A stretch of 6,490 bases of DNA, from NCBI GenBank assembly GCA_017883485.1, contig JADGNM010000152.1, positions 1 through 6,490 on the forward strand. The letters are read 5' to 3'. This document shows positions 1-5,298 of this stretch, piece by piece; the stretch's first letter is position 1, and each line of letters opens with the position of its first letter. The position numbers were made by a program, and so were the translations under genes. The DNA is from Methanosarcina sp. GTDB taxonomy: Archaea > Halobacteriota > Methanosarcinia > Methanosarcinales > Methanosarcinaceae. Below the pieces are notes generated by a model. The model did no database searches and was not told the origin of the DNA. It saw nothing but the letters and a program-made list of their open reading frames with translations.

Positions 1-57
1 TATTTATGTTTAAACAGAATCAACAACGGTAGAATGTTTAGAAGTGTACGCATTCCT

Positions 58-77
58 CCCGCCACTAAAGTAACGGG
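58..77. repeat. Decayed hairpin resembling an IS200/IS605 (TnpB-type) element end
   Basis: CCCGCCACT (58-66) faces AGTAACGGG (69-77) across a 2-base loop. Seven of nine pairs are intact, and the two C/A mismatches are what two G-to-A changes in a perfect stem would leave. The flanks (ATTCCT before, AATCCTGCTTAAG after) resemble, from memory, the conserved 3' ends of TnpB-carrying IS200/IS605 elements common in Methanosarcina. Frame 1 is open from position 1 to a TAA at 103-105, but its short product is not recognisable as TnpB or anything else. Call: probable insertion-sequence relic or element end just beyond the window edge. It could also be an ordinary hairpin. Confidence 0.35.
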
Positions 78-110
78 AATCCTGCTTAAGAATCTTGAAA
101 ATTAAATTTT

Positions 111-141
111 AAAAAAGTTCACCTTGCCCTGAGAGGGCAGG
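111..141 (-). terminator. Probable purH transcription terminator (hairpin plus T-tract)
   Basis: Bases 123-130 (CCTTGCCC region) pair with 134-141 over a GAG loop, giving an 8-bp stem with one G-T wobble. On the minus strand the stem is followed by GTGAAC and then TTTTTT (complement of 111-116). It lies about 50 bases past the purH stop, in the right orientation for purH. Archaeal termination depends mainly on the T-tract, so the hairpin itself may act in RNA 3'-end stability. Confidence 0.5.
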
Positions 142-146
142 ATTAT

Positions 147-163
147 TCGGATTCCGGATCCGA
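147..163. repeat. Stem-loop downstream of purH
   Basis: TCGGAT (147-152) and ATCCGA (158-163) form a perfect 6-bp inverted repeat around TCCGG. It is the middle one of three consecutive stem-loops between the purH stop and the T-tract. Its role is unknown; it probably forms part of the purH 3' untranslated structure. Confidence 0.4.
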
Positions 164-165
164 TT

Positions 166-185
166 AATTCGTTATTTTACGAATT
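166..185. repeat. Stem-loop immediately after the purH stop
   Basis: AATTCGT (166-172) and ACGAATT (179-185) form a perfect 7-bp inverted repeat with a 6-base T-rich loop, starting 3 bases past the purH TGA (189-191). The stem is AT-rich and weak. It is the first hairpin a minus-strand purH transcript would meet. Confidence 0.4.
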
Positions 186-188
186 TTC

Positions 189-1805
189 TCAGTGGAGGAA
201 GTGGCGCATGCCTGTGAAGACCATGGCTACTCCCAGACGATTTGCAGTAGCAATAACCTCACCATCCCTGATTGATCCTCCAGGGGAAACTATGTAGCGG
301 ATGCTGCTTTCTGCTGCATGAATTATGCTGTCATCAAATGGGAAGAAAGCATCAGAAGCCATTACACATTCTGACATGGTTTTCCGGTAAAACTTTTCGA
401 AGGGAATACCTAAATTTTCTCGTTCGTAAATTATCCTGAGATTTTCTACAGCCTTTGTGGCCGCAAGTTTGCGAATTGAGTCAACCCTGTTCGGCTGCCC
501 GGCACCCATAGCCAGCACCATGAAGAATCCGGGTTCATATTCGCGGGCAAGAATAACTGCATTTGATTTAGTCGATTTGCAGGCTTTCAGGCAGAATTCC
601 GAGAGAGAACGTTTGTCTTCAGGATAAGGGATATCTGTGACTGACTCCCATTTTTCATAGAGCCCCATATCGCGGCTTTGCTTGAGCATGCCTCCGATTA
701 TATATTTATACACGTACTCCGTCCCGAAAGCTTCTCTGAGTTCAGGCAGCTTCAGGAGTCTCAGATTTTCACTCTTGTTTCTCAGGTATTCCAGAGCGTC
801 GGGCTTGAAGTCAGGAGCAAGAATAATTTCAATAAATTTTCCATTCAAAAAAGCAGCAGCTTCCAGGTCAAATGCCTCATTCGTGCAGATTATGCTTCCG
901 TAAGCTGAAACAGGATCCCCGTCCCAGGCAGCCTTAAGAGCTCTTAAGAGTGTGCTACCAGTCGCAAGTCCGCACGGGTTATTATGTTTTACAATAGCCA
1001 CTGCAGGAGATGAATTACCGAGTTCTTTGACCGTCTGGAGGGCATTGTCGGCATCCACATAATTATTATAGGAAAGTTCCTTCCCATGCAGCTGGGCGAC
1101 TTTTCCCAGGCTAGGGCCTTTAATTAGGGGCTCTTTATAAAAATAGGCTTTCTGGTGCCAGTTTTCACCATAGCGAAGTTTCATGCCGTCAGTAAACTTC
1201 AGGCGAAGTACTTCTTCTCCGAGCAAGGTCTTGCTCATGTAGATATCGATAGCCGCATCATAATCAGCAGTGTGCCTGAAAGCCTTAACTCCGAGGGCAG
1301 CCCGGGTTGAATCAGAGACTATCCCGCTTGAGCGCAGTTCTTTAAGAACGTGCCCGTAATCCGATGGATCTGAAATTACTATTACCGAACGATAGTTCTT
1401 GGCTGCCGAGCGGAGAAGAGTCGGGCCTCCGATGTCAATATTTTCGATGGCTTCTTCCAGTTCCACACCTTCTTTTGAAACCGTCATCTCGAAAGGATAA
1501 AGGTTTACAGCCACCATATCAATGAGAGAGATATCTTCTTTTACAGCTTCAGCCATCTGTTCCTCGCTGTCCCGAAGACATAGTAGCCCACCATGAATTC
1601 TTGGATGGAGAGTTTTGACCCTCCCTCCCATCATCTCCGGAAAGCCCGTAACTTCCGAGACATCAGTAACCTCTATGCCTGCATCACGAAGAGTTTTTGC
1701 TGTCCCGCCTGTTGAGATGATCTTCACGCCAAGTGATTCAAGCCCGCGTGCAAATTCTGCAATTCCTGTCTTATCTGAGACGCTGAGCAATGCCCTTTTT
1801 ACCAA
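189..1805 (-). CDS. purH: Bifunctional AICAR formyltransferase/IMP cyclohydrolase PurH
   Basis: PurH performs the last two steps of de novo purine synthesis in the cytosol: formylation of AICAR to FAICAR with a formyl-folate, then ring closure to IMP. The 538-residue product is about the usual bacterial length and both domains look intact. The N-terminal MGS-like cyclohydrolase half shows STGGT (31-35) and GGRVKTLHP (61-69, with K64 at the usual catalytic lysine position). The transformylase half shows LRYGENWHQ (210-218), KELSYNNYVD (242-251), the KHNNPCG signature (273-279, with the Lys-His catalytic pair), GAGQPNRVDS (434-443) and SDAFFPFDD (484-492). The start is TTG at 1805: no in-frame ATG lies between it and the upstream TAA (1827-1829), a GGTGA ribosome site sits 4 bases before it, and the MVKRALLSVSD opening matches the family. 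It is a single gene, divergent from the neighbouring pseudogene. Many archaea use PurP and PurO instead, so the gene suggests an ancestral bacterial acquisition. Confidence 0.96.
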   Translation of the reverse strand: MVKRALLSVSDKTGIAEFARGLESLGVKIISTGGTAKTLRDAGIEVTDVSEVTGFPEMMGGRVKTLHPRIHGGLLCLRDSEEQMAEAVKEDISLIDMVAVNLYPFEMTVSKEGVELEEAIENIDIGGPTLLRSAAKNYRSVIVISDPSDYGHVLKELRSSGIVSDSTRAALGVKAFRHTADYDAAIDIYMSKTLLGEEVLRLKFTDGMKLRYGENWHQKAYFYKEPLIKGPSLGKVAQLHGKELSYNNYVDADNALQTVKELGNSSPAVAIVKHNNPCGLATGSTLLRALKAAWDGDPVSAYGSIICTNEAFDLEAAAFLNGKFIEIILAPDFKPDALEYLRNKSENLRLLKLPELREAFGTEYVYKYIIGGMLKQSRDMGLYEKWESVTDIPYPEDKRSLSEFCLKACKSTKSNAVILAREYEPGFFMVLAMGAGQPNRVDSIRKLAATKAVENLRIIYERENLGIPFEKFYRKTMSECVMASDAFFPFDDSIIHAAESSIRYIVSPGGSIRDGEVIATANRLGVAMVFTGMRHFLH

Positions 1806-1840
1806 AAAATCACCAATATAGCTGGTTTAAAAATTATTAG

Positions 1841-1850
1841 CTATAAAACT
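1841..1850 (-). promoter_or_regulatory. Putative purH TATA box
   Basis: On the minus strand this reads AGTTTTATAG, an acceptable archaeal TATA element. Its centre is about 40 bases upstream of the TTG start, predicting a start site near 1820 and a short leader containing the GGTGA ribosome site (1810-1814). A purine-rich B-recognition element is not obvious. Confidence 0.35.
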
Positions 1851-1945
1851 TATGGTTTACACATGATTGTATCAAAAAAGCCTCTTATTCAGAGAAGATA
1901 GAAGTATGAGGCAACATATTGATATTACTTGTTTTAATTGAGACA

Positions 1946-1955
1946 TTATATTAAT
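1946..1955 (+). promoter_or_regulatory. Relic promoter of the flavoprotein pseudogene
   Basis: TTATATTAAT resembles an archaeal TATA box, about 57 bases ahead of the pseudogene ATG at 2007. An AAGGGG purine stretch (1997-2002) just before that ATG serves as a ribosome site. ATATTACT occurs at 1922-1929 and again at 1954-1961, and a near-palindrome TCAAATTAATTGA follows at 1961-1973, near the expected transcription start. The initiation signals therefore look better preserved than the gene they served. Confidence 0.35.
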
Positions 1956-2006
1956 ATTACTCAAATTAATTGAAGAAAGTGAGTGGACAATAAGGGAAGG
2001 GGAATT

Positions 2007-2893
2007 ATGGAAAAGGAATATGATGTGTAATTATCGGAACCGGAACCTCCGGCAGAACCCTTGCGGGCAAAGTTGCGCGCTCAGGGTTGAAAACTGCTAT
2101 CGTTGTCTCTAGGGAGTATGGGGGCACCTGTCTTCTAAGGGGATGCGATCCGAAGGAGGTGCTTACAGATATCGCCCACATTACGGACTGGAGCAATTGG
2201 CTGATAGGAAAAGGCGTTGGGACAAAAGCTCCCTTAAAGATTGACTGGACTTCACTTATCAAATTTAAAAAAACATTTACGGAAGGGTAACCCGGAAAAA
2301 TTGAGCAATACCTGGCTGAGATGGGAATTGATACATATCATGGGAGAGCTCATTTTGAGAACCAGAACACTGTAATTGTCGGTGAGGAAAAGCTTAGAGG
2401 GAAGTACATCTTCCTTGCCACCGGCGCTAAACCCAGAAACCTCAATATTTCCGGGGAAGAGGATAGAACACAAGTGAGGAGCTAATGGAAACCGAAAGGC
2501 TCCTGCGGCAATTTGGTACCGATATGGTTTACATGTTTATGAAAGCATCCGAAGCAGACTTTACGGGAATTCCCAGTGCAATTTTTACCATTCCTGTCCT
2601 GGCTTTGGTAGGGATCAGCACCGCTAAGGATAGCAATCAGTATAAGGTAATATTCCGGGACAGAAGTGGCTGGAACTCAAGCAGGAGAGCAGGAACGGAG
2701 TTTGCGGCTTCAAAGGTAATTATCGATGAAGCAAACGACCATATAATGGGAGCCCATATCCTGGGTCCTAATGCTGGAGAAGCTATCAACATTTTCGCTG
2801 CAGTAATGAGGCTTGGGCTCAAGGCATCAGACGTAAAAAAAGCTGGTTTTCTCCTATCCGACCACATGTTCGGATATTCCTTATATGCTGTGA
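2007..2893 (+). pseudogene. Degraded FAD/NAD-linked disulfide oxidoreductase (mercuric reductase/lipoamide dehydrogenase-like)
   Basis: Intact members are roughly 450-residue flavoproteins that reduce a substrate through a redox-active cysteine pair. Remnants appear in order. The start at 2007 reads MEKEYDV, then a TAA at 2028; shifting frame continues into the FAD-binding IIGTGTSGRTLAGK. Next come the C-X4-C active site in GGTCLLRGCDPKE (about 2117-2155) and an in-frame TAA at 2288-2290, after which homologous sequence continues (HGRAHF, FLATGAKPR, to about 2462). The frame shifts again into TSEELMETERL, and most of the NAD-binding domain is then missing. Homology resumes near 2548 (ADFTGIPSAIFTIP) through the dimerisation domain (SGWNSSRRAG, HIMGAHILGP). 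A 1-base insertion near 2845 throws the end out of frame; corrected, it reads YPTTCSDIPYML with a TGA at 2891-2893, matching family C-termini. About 460 bases appear lost. The open frame 2485-2967 is only the surviving tail. The original substrate cannot be told. Confidence 0.88.
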
Positions 2894-3060
2894 ACTACCC
2901 CTCCCTGTCGCTTCGCTCCGAGGAAGGAGTATTCCTGCCTTCAGAGATAATTTCATGCGCGCTTTAAGTGCTCCTGTAAGAGCTAAACTCAGGCACTAAA
3001 ACTTACCTTAGAACAGATACTCAAGCTTACCTTCAGATACCTCATTCCGGAAAACGTAAA

Positions 3061-3072
3061 TAGAAATTTCTA
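3061..3072. promoter_or_regulatory. Perfect 12-bp palindrome above the nth TATA box
   Basis: TAGAAATTTCTA is its own reverse complement and ends 3 bases before the A-rich TATA region of nth. That is a common place for an archaeal regulator or for the B-recognition element. Palindromes this short also occur by chance in AT-rich DNA. Confidence 0.25.
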
Positions 3073-3074
3073 CA

Positions 3075-3085
3075 AAAAATATATT
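3075..3085 (+). promoter_or_regulatory. Probable nth TATA box
   Basis: AAAAAATATAT followed by TCC is a good archaeal BRE/TATA match. Counting about 25 bases on puts transcription start near 3105. That lies downstream of the possible TTG start at 3097 and upstream of the ATG at 3136, and so supports the ATG as the true start. Confidence 0.5.
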
Positions 3086-3135
3086 CCTGGCCAAACTTGA
3101 AAGCAAGAAAGAAAAAAGGAAAACCGGAGTCTCTC

Positions 3136-3849
3136 ATGCCTCAGAAGAAGCAAAAAAAATCAAATACGCAGGATCTTTTGCAGGAATATGACATTCCTGA
3201 CAACAGACACAATTTCAGCAAGATATGGGATCTTCTTAAGAAAGAGAATCCTGATGTTAAGCCGTCCCTCAATTACAGCAACCCTCTGGAACTTCTTATA
3301 GCAACCGTTCTCTCTGCCCAATCTACCGATGTCCAGATTAATAAAGTAACTGAGAAGTTGTTTAAAAAGTACAGGACTGAAGAAGATTATGCAAACGCAG
3401 ATCTCAGAGAACTTGAAAATGATATATACTCCACAGGCTTTTACAAAAACAAAGCAAAGAATATCAAAGATTCTGCCCGAATTATTATCGAGCACCACAA
3501 TGGAGAAGTTCCAAAGACAATGGAAGAGCTGGTGGCTTTACCCGGAGTTGGAAGAAAAACAGCAAATATCATACTTGCAAGGGGTTTTGGGGTAACAGAA
3601 GGTATAGCTGTAGATACGCACGTGAAAAGGGTCTCAAGAAGGTTGGGCCTTACAAAACACTCCGACCCGGAAAAAATAGAACAGGATCTGATGTCCCTTG
3701 TGCCAAAAGAAGAGTACGATTCATTTTCCATGACCCTGATTTATCACGGGAGGAAGATCTGCCACGCAAGAAAACCGGATTGTCCTTCCTGTGTCGTGAA
3801 TAAGCTCTGCCCCTCCGGTGTTATATATATGAGCCAGTATAACTTATGA
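3136..3849 (+). CDS. nth: Endonuclease III, HhH-GPD [4Fe-4S] DNA glycosylase/AP lyase
   Basis: Endonuclease III excises oxidised pyrimidines and nicks at abasic sites, starting base excision repair. The 237-residue product is slightly longer than the roughly 210-residue bacterial enzyme because of a lysine-rich N-terminal tail. Visible landmarks are LLIATVLSAQSTD (53-65), the helix-hairpin-helix LPGVGRKTA (135-143) with catalytic K141, and AVDTHVKRV (158-166) with catalytic D160. The iron-sulfur cysteines at 209, 216, 219 and 225 have the exact C-X6-C-X2-C-X5-C spacing. ATG at 3136 is preferred: GGAG lies 6 bases before it and the predicted transcription start is near 3105. An in-frame TTG at 3097 would add 13 basic residues. 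The last residues (MSQYNL) and the stop are read from a 17-bp tandem repeat. The gene is single and converges on the metal-transporter genes with a 30-base gap. Confidence 0.96.
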   Translation: MPQKKQKKSNTQDLLQEYDIPDNRHNFSKIWDLLKKENPDVKPSLNYSNPLELLIATVLSAQSTDVQINKVTEKLFKKYRTEEDYANADLRELENDIYSTGFYKNKAKNIKDSARIIIEHHNGEVPKTMEELVALPGVGRKTANIILARGFGVTEGIAVDTHVKRVSRRLGLTKHSDPEKIEQDLMSLVPKEEYDSFSMTLIYHGRKICHARKPDCPSCVVNKLCPSGVIYMSQYNL

Positions 3850-3878
3850 GCCAGTATTGCTTATGAGCAAGTATTGGG
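3828..3878. repeat. Three tandem copies of a 17-bp repeat across the nth stop codon
   Basis: Units are 3828-3844 (TATGAGCCAGTATAACT), 3845-3861 (TATGAGCCAGTATTGCT) and 3862-3878 (TATGAGCAAGTATTGGG). Copies 1 and 2 differ at 2 positions; copies 2 and 3 at 3. The unit length is not a multiple of three, so each duplication changes which frame meets a stop. Copy 1 encodes most of the current Nth C-terminus and copy 2 supplies the TGA. The array fills the space before the convergent PDGLE gene. It probably arose by replication slippage. Confidence 0.85.
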
Positions 3879-3879
3879 A

Positions 3880-4185
3880 TCAAGCTTTCTTTTTTAAAAT
3901 TTTTCCGAATCCAAAACTGATTATTAGTATTGCTACTGTTCCCACGACAATTGCCAGGACTTCCCCGGTTTTGCCCATACCTGCGATCGAATAGTCAGCC
4001 ATTGGAGAGCTTACTGCGGGTTCTGTTTTTTCAAGCTCAGACAGCTTGGATTTCTCAACCACGCCTGAAGCAGCACTTTCCAGTCCGTCAGGATCCGAAG
4101 AGGCAAGGAAAGGGGCGAGGATTGCAAGGAGAAGCGCTATTGCAATTGCGGCGTAAAGGAATTTCATATTTGATTTTCCGCTCAT
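3880..4185 (-). CDS. PDGLE-domain small membrane subunit of a Ni/Co ECF transporter (CbiN/NikN-like)
   Basis: This 101-residue protein is the likely accessory partner of the adjacent CbiM, needed in many group I metal ECF transporters for substrate loading or S-component function. It has an N-terminal hydrophobic helix (about 8-28), then SSDPDGLESAA (29-39) carrying the PDGLE signature. An extracytoplasmic segment with a PMADYSI motif (61-67) follows, typical of the family, then a second helix (about 75-94) and a basic KILKKK tail. The ATG overlaps the cbiM TGA as ATGA (4182-4185), so translational coupling is likely, and GGAG lies 8 bases ahead of it. An internal Met at residue 7 is a less likely start. 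The domain occurs in both nickel and cobalt systems, so the metal is not settled. The gene ends 30 bases from convergent nth. Confidence 0.85.
   Translation of the reverse strand: MSGKSNMKFLYAAIAIALLLAILAPFLASSDPDGLESAASGVVEKSKLSELEKTEPAVSSPMADYSIAGMGKTGEVLAIVVGTVAILIISFGFGKILKKKA
3886..3905 (+). terminator. T-rich tract, likely nth terminator
   Basis: The plus strand reads TTTCTTTTTT (3886-3895), then AAAA and TTTTT, beginning about 37 bases after the nth stop. Archaeal RNA polymerase commonly terminates at such tracts. The same bases encode the lysine-rich C-terminus of the convergent PDGLE protein, so the terminator would lie inside that gene. Confidence 0.4.
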
Positions 4186-4847
4186 GCAAAGGACTCCGCT
4201 TCAATTCTCGCGTTTTTGGCATCCAGACTGTCATCAAGAAGATCAGGACGGGACTTGGCAATTGCTGTGATTGCAACCGATGTGATAAGACCCTCTCCTA
4301 CAAAGCCGATAATCAGGTGATAGGTCCCCATGGTTATAAGCCCGGGCACCAGGGGGAACATACCTGCAAGCCACATCTGGACGGCACAGGCAATAGCCGA
4401 AGTAAAGAGCCCGAGCCAGGCCCCTCCGAAAGCTGCAATACTTGGGCTCAGGCTTCTGCGAAGTGCACTGTAGGTATAATATCCGACGAATCCTGAAACA
4501 ACACCCATGTTCAGGATATTTGCGCCCATCGTGGTGATCCCGCCGTCACCAAAGACGAAACCCTGTACGAGCAGCACGAGCGTCAGCACAAGCACACCTG
4601 CCCATGGACTTCCGAATATTATCGCCACCAGGGCTGCTCCTACCATGTGTCCGCTCGTTCCCAGCCCTATGGGAATATTCATGGCCTGAATTGCAAAGAT
4701 CCCGGCTGCAAGGGCTGCGAAGATCGGCACTTTCATTTCATCAAGCTCGTTTTTTGCCCATCTCATTGACATTATAACGAATGGAAGAGCAATAGCCCAG
4801 TAGATTATTGCCTGACTCAAAGGCATAAAGGAATCCGGTATATGCAT
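4182..4847 (-). CDS. cbiM: Ni2+/Co2+ ECF transporter substrate-binding membrane component CbiM/NikM
   Basis: CbiM/NikM is the integral membrane S-component that binds the metal ion and delivers it through the energy-coupling module. The 221-residue product begins MHIPDSFMPL: in this family the N-terminal amine and His2 chelate the metal together with a histidine near residue 67, and a histidine is found exactly at 67 in GTSGHMVGA (63-71). Further family signatures are PWAGVLVLTLVLLVQGFVFGDGG (81-103, hydrophobic) and GGITTMGANILNMG (102-115). About seven hydrophobic segments are visible. The charged C-terminus (KNARIEAESFA) overlaps the next gene by 4 bases. The ATG at 4847 is fixed by the functional Met-His pair. 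The choice between cobalt and nickel cannot be made from motifs alone. The 450-base region upstream, with candidate control sites, separates the gene from cbiQ. Confidence 0.93.
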   Translation of the reverse strand: MHIPDSFMPLSQAIIYWAIALPFVIMSMRWAKNELDEMKVPIFAALAAGIFAIQAMNIPIGLGTSGHMVGAALVAIIFGSPWAGVLVLTLVLLVQGFVFGDGGITTMGANILNMGVVSGFVGYYTYSALRRSLSPSIAAFGGAWLGLFTSAIACAVQMWLAGMFPLVPGLITMGTYHLIIGFVGEGLITSVAITAIAKSRPDLLDDSLDAKNARIEAESFA

Positions 4848-4865
4848 TTTTCCCTCTCTCTACCC

Positions 4866-4875
4866 TTTTTTATAT
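4866..4875 (-). promoter_or_regulatory. TATA-like element close to cbiM
   Basis: The minus strand reads ATATAAAAAA, preceded by GG. Its centre is only about 24 bases from the cbiM ATG, so a transcript from it would be nearly leaderless; that is unusual where the gene also has a weak purine ribosome site (GAGAGAGGG). It may be a real promoter or a chance A-rich stretch. Confidence 0.25.
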
Positions 4876-4895
4876 CCTGTGGTTTTAATTAGAAA

Positions 4896-4914
4896 TCCTC
4901 ATTTTGATTGAGGA
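4896..4914. promoter_or_regulatory. Inverted repeat upstream of cbiM
   Basis: TCCTCA (4896-4901) and TGAGGA (4909-4914) form a perfect 6-bp inverted repeat around a 7-base spacer, each arm flanked by AAAT on one side. It lies about 20 bases upstream of the proximal TATA-like element of cbiM. It could be an operator or a leader hairpin. Confidence 0.3.
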
Positions 4915-4991
4915 AATCTATGGTATGAATCCTTATGTGTAATTTTCTTGAATCTTTATGATACGGAAAAATGCTACCTGAAGTTACAAGC

Positions 4992-5018
4992 AAAAAACAC
5001 TCTTGAAAAGAGAGTTTT
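4992..5018 (-). terminator. Hairpin with T-tract between cbiQ and cbiM (terminator or attenuator)
   Basis: Bases 4994-5004 pair with 5008-5018 around a 3-base GAA loop, with one A/A mismatch. Read on the minus strand, the stem runs straight into TTTTTT (complement of 4992-4997); on the plus strand it ends in TTTT. It lies about 280 bases past cbiQ and 145 bases before cbiM. It could end the cbiO-cbiQ transcript, or interrupt a cbiM leader if transcription starts near 5167. Confidence 0.4.
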
Positions 5019-5145
5019 AAATTGCTTTACAGAGCTAATTCAACTTCCTTAAAAAGCTAGCAGTTTTCCCGCTAATTATTTAGAAAGAATTTCCTGATAA
5101 TACCAGATAGTCGAGTATTACATAAATATGTTTTGGTATTACTTC

Positions 5146-5173
5146 ATTTGACAATTTTCTGTTTTCATCAAAT
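5146..5173. promoter_or_regulatory. Candidate metalloregulator operator, ATTTGA-N16-TCAAAT
   Basis: The hexamers at 5146-5151 and 5168-5173 are exact reverse complements separated by 16 bases, 22 bases start to start (two helical turns). NikR operators in enterobacteria have the same 6-16-6 layout (GTATGA-N16-TCATAC), though the bases differ here. The site covers the start point predicted from the minus-strand TATA box at 5188-5197, where a bound protein would block transcription of cbiM. The same hexamer recurs at 5200-5205 and 5234-5239. Assignment to NikR or any other factor is inference. Confidence 0.35.
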
Positions 5174-5187
5174 TGAGTATCTCCTTA

Positions 5188-5197
5188 TTAATATATA
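5188..5197 (-). promoter_or_regulatory. Candidate distal cbiM TATA box
   Basis: The minus strand reads TATATATTAA, a strong archaeal TATA match. It predicts a start near 5167 and a cbiM leader of about 320 bases; long leaders are common in Methanosarcina. No plus-strand gene lies downstream to use the element in the other direction. Confidence 0.4.
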
Positions 5198-5298
5198 CGT
5201 CAAATTAGTAGCCGGTATTGATTGTTTATTCAGATTTGATCAAGGACTGATCCCCTATCAAAAATATGGAGACAGTAAAATTTGCAGTGTAAAACTTC

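Larger units (their letters stand above)
2894..3135. other. Non-coding spacer between pseudogene and nth
   Basis: No gene is supported here. The pseudogene's last frame runs on to a TAA at 2965-2967, past its ancestral stop. A bulged hairpin (AGTGC-CTG at 2967-2976 with CAG-GCACT at 2990-2997) could mark the end of the relic transcript, but no T-tract follows. ACTTACCTTAGAACAGATAC (3002-3021) is followed by a shorter imperfect copy, GCTTACCTTCAGATAC. The nth promoter lies at the right end. Confidence 0.5.
4848..5298. other. 450-base AT-rich gap between cbiQ and cbiM
   Basis: No supported coding frame is seen on either strand, and no tRNA or known riboswitch was recognised. Read on the minus strand from cbiQ, it contains ATTTGA (5234-5239), TCAAAT (5200-5205), a TATA box (5188-5197), an ATTTGA-N16-TCAAAT inverted repeat (5146-5173), GGTATTA-type repeats (5098-5142), a hairpin with a T-tract (4992-5018), a small inverted repeat (4896-4914) and a second TATA-like element close to the cbiM ATG (4866-4875). 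The density of signals suggests a promoter with a long leader for cbiM. Confidence 0.55.

Noticed and set aside
1880..1912. Hairpin GCCTC...GAGGC between purH and the pseudogene
   Set aside because: It has only five consecutive pairs with a long loop and no T-tract; chance is a sufficient explanation.
2087..2290. A 67-residue open frame with a C-X4-C motif as a small redox protein
   Set aside because: Homology continues on both sides (FAD-binding motif upstream in the same frame, more flavoprotein after the TAA), so it is an internal fragment of the pseudogene.
2288..2290. Stop codon read through as pyrrolysine, as in some Methanosarcina genes
   Set aside because: Pyrrolysine uses TAG; this codon is TAA, and the gene also has frameshifts and a large deletion.
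2485..2967. A 160-residue open frame as an independent protein
   Set aside because: Its body is the dimerisation domain of the degraded flavoprotein. Its first residues are the out-of-frame stump before the deletion and its last 25 or so are read in the wrong frame past the ancestral stop at 2891-2893.
3097..3135. TTG start adding 13 residues to endonuclease III
   Set aside because: It lies upstream of the start point predicted from the TATA box at 3075-3085 and has no ribosome site, whereas the ATG at 3136 has GGAG at the right distance.
3930..4496. A 188-residue plus-strand open frame across the PDGLE and cbiM genes
   Set aside because: It is antisense to two well-supported overlapping genes, and its composition (Arg, Pro, Gly, Cys-rich, no motif) is that of a shadow frame.
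4848..5298. Cobalamin riboswitch in the cbiM upstream gap
   Set aside because: I could not find the conserved B12-box or a multi-stem fold, and this riboswitch class is essentially bacterial.
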